Shown one piece after another: positions 40,101 through 52,100 of a stretch of DNA of 64,000 nt (the stretch's first letter is position 1; each line of letters opens with the position of its first letter). The stretch is taken from assembly GCF_018691265.1 (NCBI RefSeq), contig NW_024881272.1:22123323-22187322 (forward strand), in the 5' to 3' direction. Position numbers and translations under genes: made by a program. The notes under the pieces were generated by a model, which did no database searches, was not told where the DNA came from, and saw only the letters and a list, made by a program, of their open reading frames with translations. This DNA is from Tyto alba (lineage: Eukaryota; Chordata; Aves; Strigiformes; Tytonidae).

Positions 40101-43100
40101 GACAGATCTTTGCCATACTGCTTTCTTCCAATTCTGAGTATACGTGTTGTATGATTAGAGATCCACAAAAAAGTTGGGGAGAGGGAGAGCTGGCAGGCAT
40201 GCAGCAAAGGAGATGCTCTAGAGAATCCCAGACAATGTTTCCTGTAGCATCCTTCTGCATTAGAGAGCCCAGTCCCCAGTAAAGGGTACAGAAATAGAAG
40301 TCAGACACACAAATGAACAGGAATTACGTATCAATAGAGGAAAAGAAGATGTTCAAGGATCAGCACATTAGTGAAGTGATCCATGCTTTAAAACTGTGTC
40401 TATGAAACAATTCCTGTACTTATTTTGCATGGTCATGTCGTGGCAAAGGAATCAAGCAACTGAGACTCAGGCTGAGGCAGCCCACGCCGGGATGACTGCT
40501 GGAGAAAGCAAGATGGAAGAAAAGCCATTCATAAGTTTCCCACTTAAAAGAAAAAAAAAAAAAAAAAAAAAAAGAACGTTCTTGTAGCAGTTATGTTACC
40601 TGGCTACAATCTGAAAACAAACTTACAATGCAATGCAATGTTGGGGTTTCAAAATCCAATGAACAAGGTGGACAGCCAGGTCACTCACCAAATGCTTTCA
40701 TAGGCTCTATCAACTCCAGCTTAAACATCTGACCTTTCTCCAGATCTTTTAGCATTTTGGCAACTTCATAATGCCGACAATCTGACACATTTTTTCCATT
40801 TATAGTCTCTATGTGATCACCCACGCAGACCATTTTGATTTGGTCCATAGGGCTACCTTCTTTGATTCGCTATTGTTTAAAAAAAAAAAAAAAAACAAAC
40901 AAAAACAACACATCACAATTAGAAACATTTCCTTATGAGGTGACACGACAGAGTTTCAAGAATGTTAGTTAACAACAACATAACCATTATTTATCATTAC
41001 TATTACTTATTATACCAACAGTGTGTTTTGCCTAAGATTTTCATAAAACATATTTTGGAAAGCATTATTTTTTGAAGTATTTTAATAAGCATTGAATATA
41101 AAATCAATAGAAAAAAATATGCAATCATACCTCAGAAATTAAGGCCTCCAAATAAGCTAATATTTTTGTGCTTTAAAACTGAACCCAAATGTGTCAGTAA
41201 CGTGAACATTTAATTGAGTTTTGGGGTTTTATTTGAATAGCTTGACAAGAACAGATACAGAACTTCTCTCAAGTACAGCCCAAGAACATAAAAAAAATGT
41301 GTGTGATAAACTAAAATCACCTCTAGTGATAAAACTTCTACCATTTTCCTCATTAAGCTATACAGCTGCATATTAAAGTATTTTCTCTGAAATAACAATA
41401 AAGAATAAGAAATTATTCTAAATGCTGTCTCATGAAATACAAATACAAATGGTCGAAAGGTCATAAGACATAACAGAAGTTAGTATTTATAGGTTTTGTG
41501 AAGTGGAATTTAAAAAGTGAGAAAAAAAATCTTTAGAAGATGTCTATGATTTATCAAGTCAATCAAAGGACACTTTAGATTTCAGTGATTCTGTTTATTG
41601 TTGTTATATATTGTCATCTTTGTTTATCATGTGCCTAAGTTATGTAAGCCATTATCCTATGGCTATTTAATAGAAAAGCTATGACATAGTAGAATATCTT
41701 TTATTTTGTAGAAATATGAATTTCATTCTAGTATCTTCCTGAATAACATACTTTTCAATAAAGACTGATGTTGTTCAGGCTAACTTTGAGTGAGATAACA
41801 GTGAGACAAGGGAGATAAACATATTGCCACCTACTACTATAACACCTATCCTAGCTGCATAACTATCTCAGAAACCTGCTACTAGTTTATGTGCGCATGT
41901 CTGAGCCCACATATGTGCCTCCATCTGAGAGAGTCAGTGGGAAGTGTGATAGTGCTCAGTGTCCTATAATATACCGCAACGGTTTTTAGCTTCACTCCGA
42001 GTTTAACTCTTTCTAGCACTTTTTTCTTTAATTTAGATTAGAACAAAAAAGCAGATTCATGGTGAATGAAGAGAGGGGTATCATACACACACCAGAAACC
42101 CAGTCCCATATGTATTTCTCTTCCCAGGTGCTAGGATTCAAAAGCATGCCCATGAGACTCCAATTAATGTTTAGTCTTCATGTTGAATTAATTTTCATTT
42201 AGCTTTTCTTCTTCACTTGGATCCTAGTACCAAAACTGTATAAGTAATATTCATTGGCTATGTTATTTGTGTCACGTCAAACTTTTTTTTCATATGACTT
42301 AACCTTTATCATCACTTAAGGTAACTGACCAGTGATAGTCAAGCTACGTTGTCACAGTAATTAAGATACAATGATAAGCCTGTATTTCAAGCGCTCTACA
42401 GTCCATTTAGAAGCTAGGATTTATATTTCCTATGCAATGCCTAAAATTAATTGCACCACCCCATTCTATAATGTTTCATACACCAGTCAGTCATGCTTCA
42501 AGTTCTACTGTTATTCTCTGAAGGGCTAATTTGATTCCATAATACATTTTCCCATCTGGCCATGTACCCAAAAAACAAATCTGTGAAAGTAGAATGACAC
42601 CAAATTTTGTTCTTAGTGAGGTGAAACATTACATCCTCATAGGAAAAGAACCTGCATTTCACAGTGTCAGGTTTAAAAACTGGCCAGGTTATATTTCAAA
42701 CCTAGAAACTGCCCTGTTATTCAAAATGTAATAAAATTACTACAGCCCATAATAGCTTTCAACAACCCACAGATAGATAAATTTAATATTAATTGTTAAT
42801 TAATAATAAAACATAACAATTTTTCAAGGAAAGTAAATATATAAACAAAACAAATTCTATCAAACTTAAAAGTAGAGACAGTCTTAATCATTTACGTAGA
42901 CAAACAAGGACAAAAAAGATGCAGCTTTTACTTTTGCTTATGTATTTTCTATGCTGTTTTAAAAAAATCCTTTGGCTAAATATGCAACAGCAAAGTAAGC
43001 TCTTAGAAACTCCTTTAAACTGATGCATTCTCACAAAGACTGCACCATTTTCATTATACTGTTTATTATTAGACCAGGACAAGGACAATGATCTATTTGT

Positions 43101-46100
43101 TCAGACAAGCTTTATACAATTTACTGGAAATTGCAGCTTGTTCTGAAGATGTGTTGAGGGTTTTCCAGTCTGCTCCAATTATGCAGTAGTCTGTGTGATG
43201 GCTGTTCTCTCTCTCCGTATTACCAACCAAGCAAAGAGCGAGTCACCCCCTGTACAGTGCTGCACATGCAAACTTTAATCACTGAAGCACTGCTTTCAAC
43301 ACCTTCTTCTTAAATGCCACATAAGCAGCAGCATGACTGAATGTTATGGGCCGCATGGATGCTACCACTAGAAATTCAGAGTTCTGTGTCTGTAAGCATA
43401 AAAATGAGGCTATGATTTTGCCAAAATGCTTACTGAAACCTCCACTGCATCTCGACTTTCTCAAGTGTGATCTCAATCACATTTTTCCACAACAAAGACA
43501 AGCAAACGTATTTCTAAACCACGTCTTGTTTTATATCCATGGTAGCTAAGGAACGAATAGAGACTACAATCTCTCCATACAAGAAGCTCTGTTTAAAATA
43601 GCAATGAGAACAGCAGTTGGAGCAGTGGTAATCGAAGATAACTGCCAATGCCTCACTAATAATGGATAATTGGAGTAGATTAGAGCAAAGCATCTAAAAA
43701 AGGCAAAAAATGTGATTAAGGGTCCTAATACCTAGTCTAGCAGGAAGCGTAGCATCGTTTCCTCAGCCTCCACTTGTCTCAAAACATACTATCTGGAGGT
43801 CATATAGAAGATGAGGAGGAAGGCAAGTGTGATTAATATATTGTACATGTTACTGCCCATAGTTGCAACTCAAGTTGTGGTAAATTGTGTTAATCCATAT
43901 CCTTAGCACCTTTTAATTCACCCTACCTATCTAAGGCAAAAATATTGGAAAGCTGAAAAAGCACTATACTTGCACTTAGTCTTATACAGCACAAATGCTT
44001 CTGCCTTGTGAACAGTCATAGACTGAAAGAACATGATCTCATTATCACATGAGTGACAAGGGTTCTATAAGCACCTAATCAACGACATCAGAAAAATCAC
44101 TTAAAAAGGGAGGGGGCAGACTCAAGCATCTAACACCTACCACCTCAGGATAGGTCAGGAAATACAATGGCCACATTCTAAAGCTGATACACATTACGGA
44201 AGCAATGAACAAATGAACTAATTTTGAATGACAGGCAGTACAGAAATAGCTGAACTAATTTTGAATGATGTACCCTCAAGAAAAGCGACTATTTTTTACT
44301 TACCATATATATTATAATTAAAGATTTTTTAGTTTTAAAGGATCATTAAACCAATAATTAACCTGTTACAGTAACAGAAGCTTCTATAGGACAATGTATT
44401 TAACTGGTATTTGAATTTACCTTTATAAACGGGCAGCCCGTTCCATTGTCTGTAATGGTAAGCCCAAGCACATCATCAGTTTTAAGAATTTCCACTTCTT
44501 TTCGTTGTCCTTTTATGTGGGCAAATATGAAATCTTCAAGGCCAATTTGTGCACCTAAGAGCTTGTCCATATCGGCTTTATGAGTGTTCAAAGTGCAAAA
44601 CATAATCTGTGCAGGAGGCAAGCAAACACATTATCTTTAGTAGTATATTAGGTTTGGTGAGCTTCATAGGAAGGTAAAAGGAGAGCACAGTTCTGGCCTC
44701 TCTGACACATCCATAGCTGAAATTATGATAACTCTCCTTCTCCAGCTGTCCCAGGGGAGGTAACAGTCTCCATCCATGCACACGACAGGAAGCATCAATA
44801 GCTCAAACTCTGCAGACAGGAGCTGGCAGGGAGCAAAGGAAAGAGGCAAATCTGTGTGAGCCGCCTTTCACAGCCTGTGTTAGCACACCAACTCTGACAC
44901 AGGCACCTTGAGCTAGAGCAGAACAGCTTGTTCCACAGGTGACAGTGAGCAAACCAAAGAGCCACCACCATCTTTTGCTTCACCATTCCCCCACCTCAAA
45001 TTCCACAGGATTCAAACATCACTAAGGATTGCTTTAAAACATAACTGCTTGAAAGCAGTTTCATGGGAAAAAAAAAAGTTTATCAAAGCAAAAGGGTTGT
45101 GAGACAGCATGAAATGTTTTATATTGCTCCACGTGTTCCCCCATTAGCTAGGAGCACATTGTCTCCAGTGGGTTTACTTAGCTTCCCACCCCTTCTCCAG
45201 CATAAGTGGGGGTCATCTCTGTTCCAGCTTAGTAAAAAGCAAGGCTTAAGAAAAAGGTCAAATTGGTTCTTTATAAATCAGCCTTTCTGAACGATTTCCC
45301 TTCAGCACTGAGTGTTAGGCACCCCTTTTTCTCCCTACATTTACGCTACTAGTTCTTTATTGTCCTGGGCATAGGCAGGATGAGACTAACCCATCTGCAC
45401 AGTGTTAGTCTCAGGGACAGTAGACGATGCTTTTGCCTACCATGGTGCTGCATGGAAGAATCTGGCCAGTCCGGGCAGGCTCCAGGCTTTCTGCTTTTTA
45501 AGTACAGACTGTACTGAACAGCCTAGCCAAAAAAACAAAAACAACCAAACCCAGTGCTCTCCCTCACGGCCAGAGTAACTACCCCTGCCCGACTCCTTTC
45601 CAAGCTGTAGCCAGAGAGGAGTGAGGGCTGTGGGAGGCCCCACACAGCCACCTCCTGGGCAGCACCCAAGAGCAGCAGCCAAAATAAAGAAACTCTGCTC
45701 TCCAAGAGAAACTTGGACAATCCCTAAAATCTACTTCACTGAGGCAAAGATCATCCCTAAAGACCATCTTTCACATGTAACTGGAAACAGGGGAAGAGGA
45801 GGAGACTTGCCACCCCGTTTGGTTCTTCAACAGGGGTGGCAAAGCCACAGCTGCAAACCATCACAAAAAGGCTCTGCTGCCAGGAGTATGCCCATGGTTC
45901 TGACAGGAAAAGAGACAAAAGTAGATACTTTTCTACCCCCTGCCTATATCTGCTGGACATTATTTTCCTTCAGAGCACAGCTTGGACCCCCTTGTAGCCC
46001 ATTGCCTACACCAGCTCCAAATTAAGAAGTAGTAAAAGCAGTGCCAACACATGAAAAAAAGAACACAGTGGGAAGCCAGTCTAGCATTTGAGAAAAAACA

Positions 46101-49100
46101 GCAGCAGGATGTCACTCCGTGTCCTTCATCTTTGCTACGGCTGTAGTGGCAGTCCCTGGGGAGCGGCAGGCCAGGCCAGCTGACCCAAAACCCAGGCACA
46201 GACCTGTGCCCGCAGCCTGCCAAACCTCCCAGTGCTTCACTGGAAATGGAGGGTGGTCTCCTTCCACCTTCCCAGCTTCCCTCACTGCACTTGCAAATGT
46301 TACAGGGTTTTCTGCACAAGAACACTTCAACTGCCTTTTCTTTCCTTCCAGCATCACTGGATGACAGCAGAAAAAATTAAATGAAAGTCACCAACCTATT
46401 CAAGTCTATTCCAGGTCAAAAGAAGAGTGCATACTTTTCCTAATGTATTTCACAAAGGGCATTTAAGTTTCTGAAGCTTTCTAGAACTTAGATTCTGTAA
46501 CTATTGTGGGCTTTGGTTTTAAAAACTGAAATTTTAGTAGTGAGATGGTATTTATTGATGAGGAGGGGCTTGTTTAGTGGTTGTTTAAAAAACAAGACAA
46601 AACAACCGAACAGCCCTATTTCAAAGGCTAATTGCTTGTCTCATATAATCCATCAAACATCCATTGCAATCTAATGCCTTAACAATGATAGCACAGCTTA
46701 TAATAGCACAGCCCTTAACAAACATTAGTTTTATTCTCTCAGGTAATGAAAAGTTTTTCAGTTAACCAATACTCAAGCAGTAACATCACCTAGAGAAACT
46801 CAGCTGGCTGTAGGTAGAAAATTAAATTTTATTTTATAAACAATAATCTCTAATCATCAGCATTTTTTTTTAACCAAGAAGGTTCAATTCAAAAAGACTA
46901 CATAAAGTTCATATATATGTTTTCAGCTCTCTCTCAATCTATGCAGTAACTTGGCCAGTTTACAAATGCAACTCAGTTCTTATTCTTACAAGGAACAAAA
47001 AGCATTATGTCTTTACATTTTAGACATTAGCATCCTTCATCTGACCTTGTCAAACAGACAATCATCTAGTAACTACTGTCACACTTCTGAATAGATAAAA
47101 TTGGCAACAGAGCAGAAATGTGATATTTAGAAACTCGATCCAGAGTTTCTCTATTTAGACCTTCATCTGGATGGCATTCCTACTACAGCCTATAAGTCTG
47201 CAGAATTTTCTGTGAGTCAGTTCTATGCTAACCACAAGGCTGAGAGAGCATCAGCCAGTCAAAAATAAAACTGAAATCATTCTGTATCCTCTGTAGTGAA
47301 CAACTGCTTTTTCTCAGAACAGATATATGCGGAGAGTAATGTACTAAACATGTATCTACCCAGGATAATATACAATTACACCATCTATCAGCTAGAGCAC
47401 AGCTTTATTTGTGCATGACTGAGATGTCAATTTAAAAATTACATTTTTTCATAGATTTTACTTGAGTTTGATATAGGTACCCAATAACAGCTTATATACT
47501 TAAATACTTAAACAACATCTGCTATAGTACACCTTCCATTCACTGAAATCTTGGTATATTTTTAATAGTAATTTTCTTACCCAGAAATTCAAGACAAAAA
47601 TTCAATGTGAAATTTTCATTGTTAAGTCTTTTCTCTGTCTTCCTACCCTCAACCTTCACATGCATTTGATCTTTAACTCAGCATACCAGCGCTGTGTCAT
47701 TTCATGTCAACTTTAGCAAGAAATTATAAATCATAAGTGCTACATCAGTAACGAAGTATCTAGCATACCTTCTTCACTGATTCGGCTGGCAGGGACTGGG
47801 GGTTTGTGCACAACCTTATAAAACAGGTTTGTCAGATAAGATTACTAACAGATTATTCCCTGCCTCAGTATTTTCAATAGGAAGAGACTACATTAGCCAA
47901 TAAAACTGGGGTTCCACTGTGCGTTATATAAAGGAACTATATTAGCTAAGAAGAAGAGGGTTACAGTATATGCTATATAAAGTATATATGCAGTACCACA
48001 TTGCATACCCTATATAAATTACATTTGTATCTTCCATATGAAGCCTACACCTTGAGAAGAACTCAAAAATAAGTTGACTGACAGATGACATACTCAGAAG
48101 CTATTAAAAGTGCTTTTAAAATTGGTAGGTCTTGGATGACTTTACAGAGATCATAATCACTTTCTGTATTTAAGAGGTGAGGAAACGAGAATTCTACTTC
48201 TGAGCAAGATATAACACCCACTGACATCCCTATATAGGTAGACATCATTACATCAAGGAATCACCAACACATTTTCTAGATACTTTACTCAATTTATCCT
48301 CCCTGGGGAAAATGTAGGAGCCTTGGCTAGCTGCAGCAACAGGAAGAATAACCAAGTCCTCCAACTTCTAGTGTGCTTTTGGTACTCTATCAGGTATTCA
48401 ACTTTGCCTCCCCAGGTACATTCAAAGTACTATAAAATAAGCATTCAGTGTTTGATTGTTCTTTTTTTAAACCCAGAGCACACAAGAATTACAGCGTAAA
48501 TTCTTCCACACAGCTTAAAAGTATTTGAAAACCAGATCATTGACACAGCAATACAGGTGTGAAATTGAAGTACTGCTTAGGGGAACAGCAAGCAAACAAT
48601 TGTTGCCATAGGGTTGGGAGGAGGTGTTTTGTAGGGAGTGTTAAGTTTGTTCATTTAAAGTCTTCAATCTGTAAACAAGATTGTGAACAATTATTTTGAT
48701 AGATAAGCATACACTCTAAAACTTTGAGCATTGTGGTGATGAGGATTTCACAAGCTGACCCTTTCCTCTAACCTCCTAAAATACACTTCAGATTTCTTCT
48801 TGTTATAAGGTCACTTTTATTCAGAAACCTAAGTTTCAGCAGTGGCTTAGTTTTCAGTATTCTTTCATAAAAGTTTAAATTGAACAGGTTTAAATCAAAT
48901 ATGTCTGTGAAAGTTTAATGTGGCACAGCTTCATAGTATAATTAACTGTTTAGTATGAGGACGCAAGGCCCAGGGAACAACAGCCCGCCCAACCACAAGC
49001 TCAGCAGCTGAACTCTTGTTACGAGAAGAGGCAGAGGGAGATGCATTTCTGCCCTTGGTGTTACCAGGAAGGTCTCCATTTTCCTGTATGCCCTTTATGA

Positions 49101-52100
49101 AGCAAAAATCCTTCCACTGTGAAAGAAACCCCAATCTCCATGGGCTCTTAACAGACACACCCGCTGAGCATTCAACTTACCTCACTAGCCCCACCATACT
49201 TCACCTTCCAAAGCAAACAAAATAATCAAAAGTGCAAATTATGAGTACACAAACTGAAAGCCCATAGAGCCTCTACAGTTTATCATTCCCTTCTCAGATG
49301 ATCAGGAAATACCCCTGCTATAGTTGGACTTTCAATATCATTGTTCCTGGTACCCAATTAGCTACTTCAAATACTTTAAAGCCCTACAGGCTTTAAAAGG
49401 TGTGCTCTCACAGGAGCACACCACCACCAAATGCTTTTAACAGGCCCACATTGTCCTTTGGTCAGTGCTCATTTATTTATCACACTGGCTGCACTTTGCA
49501 TTTTAACTCTTACAGGGAACATAACACTCCCTGCTACATTTCCCAATAGTCACAGTGGAGTAGTCATCCTAAATGGCCAAGACCACACACAAATACTTTT
49601 TCCAACTACTTTTTCTACTTCATCCTCTATAGAAAAAAAATGAGGAGATATTTGTATTATTTATGCAAGTAGAAACATACACATAACTGTGTATGGGTTG
49701 TGTTGCTAGTTAAGAATTGCATCTGGGGGTTTTTTTGGTGGTTTGTATTTTTTTTTTTTTTTTTTTTTTAGCTCTGTGCTTCCTTGTTGAAATCCTGTTG
49801 AAGAAATTAAGTTAAAAGTCAAGAACAATGAGATCTACCTCAAACAGCACTCATATAAATGATATAGGCAATTCATTGCTAGAAGCCATCCTCACTCCTT
49901 CTCCCTGAAGAACATTCACATTGAACCAGGAAAAGAAAAAATACCGGTCATGGTAAAGGTCAGAGAGGTAGGCAGAAATGCAGGTGAATGTCAGGTTCAA
50001 AAGAGATAACTGAGATATATATTCACCTATGAAGACAGATAAAGAATAAAATACCTAGGCAAGAAAAGATGAGTATAGGAAAAGTTTCAAAAAGCTGCTG
50101 TTATGGCTCACTCCTTCACAGATGCCTACCAAACATCACAGGAGTGGAAGAGTGTCCCCTTTGAAGCTATACCTGTCTTGTTCTGTCCCCATCCCACCCT
50201 ACTCATGATCCAGGTCTGCCCACAAGTTTTTGTCAGTGCCTGTCCAACAAATACTGTATTTTATACAAGCTTCTTTCTGTCACTGTTGGCAGTCAATCAC
50301 AGATCCTGGAAAGGATTCTCCAGCAGAAGCTGAACTCAGCTGGTCCTGCGAGATATGATACAAAGAGGAAATGAGATGCTGTAACCATGTGGGGTCGAAA
50401 GGAGAAGTGACAGACGACAAGTATAGCTCATCCTGAACCATACTAAAACACTTAAATAGGATCCAAGAATCCATACCCTTGTCTACACTGCAGTAAACTC
50501 ACATATCCTATTAAATGTATTCACTTCTGCAACAGTTATCCAAATGCTCTCTACACTGAGCTCTTCCCCTCCCTCCCCCTCCCTATTTTCCACCGAAGCC
50601 ACCACAGGGCAGAGATCTCTTTGATAGTACCTGTTTCCGAAGGCATTCAGGTATCACACTGCCCATAGGCTTCAGCATAGCTAGGTCACAGAAACTTTCC
50701 TAGACAGATAACACCTACAAATGGCATTTGAGTACCTTACTGTCCTTCAGTTTGATGAAGTGCAGCTTCTGGCATTATTCTTTACACCACACTGTCTGTC
50801 CAAAAGCAGCTTTAATAAATAGATCATACCATTTAAAATGTCTAGTCTTTCCTTACTTCCAGCAATCTCAGCAGTGGCTAATATTTTCATGTTTCATGGC
50901 ACTCCTTGCTATTCACTGATCCCTCCTATTTTATCTTGTCTACCCAAAATTTTGTTGCAAAACTCTCTGGTCCAGGTTCTCCACTCTCCTGTGACACATT
51001 TACACCAGGAAATATTTTTGATCATTATTTTAATTTCATACAACTTAAGTTTCTTAAAACCATATGAATTTCTTGAGTGTAAGATTTTAAGTTCAGTCCC
51101 TCCAGCAATAATTCTCTATCCTTTTTTACCAATAAATTATAAAAAAAAAAAACAAAAAAACAAACAAAAAAAAAAACAACAAAAAAAAAAAAACAGACAA
51201 ACAAAATGCCAAATGTGAATGGGACAGTAGAGAGAAAAAGAGAAAAGAAGAAACCTCTCTAGATTAGGACAAGACTGGCAATAGATGCCCATGAAACATG
51301 TTGTTCTTCCTCTAAAGCCTTTGGGGGTGTCAGATTATACATCTAGGAGAAATGGGAGCACACCATCCATACAAAATTGAATTTCCTGGTGAACACTGTT
51401 CTTTCTCAAGTTGGTGAAGCCAAAAGACCAGTAGCAAAAGTTCAACAGTGAAAGAAAGAAAAGTAGAATAGAAGATATTCTAGCAGTTATGAGAACTTGA
51501 AAGTAAAAGGTATAACTGAAGATGGAACAAAACAAAAGGGGAACAACAGCTCAGTATGGAAAGAAAACAGAGAAGCAGACGGTCAGAAGGCAGCTGGGAA
51601 GGTCTGGGACATAGGTGCATTGCCTGGCAGTGGTACTGGTTACTTAATGCACCAGTGACTGGTTAAACTGTATTCACTGCTTCTGCCACTTTTATTTTAA
51701 AATTAACTGTTTGAAATGCTGCTAGGTCAGGCCCCAGGAAACTGTCAGAACAAAGTCTGTAGTAGTAGTCTTTACTACTTGAAAAGAGCCTGCTACAAAT
51801 AAGAAAACAAGTAAAGCTGTTTGGCCATATACAGAGGTAAGGAAGTGTTAGCACTTTGTTTCAATGTGTCACTCAGGTTAAGGTTCATAGAACCACGTAG
51901 GAAGAACCTGATATGGCCGCTATCTTATAACTAAGAGAAAACAATGCATTTACAAACAGAAATGAATCATTATACAAACAAACGTTTAAAGTTTGGCTCA
52001 GAAAAAAAAGATCAAAAAGGCAGCAGTGTTAAAAAAAATCCTGTTATAGATTTAAATAACCTCACTTGAACAGTGGGCCTTTTAAGAGTAATCACCTGGC

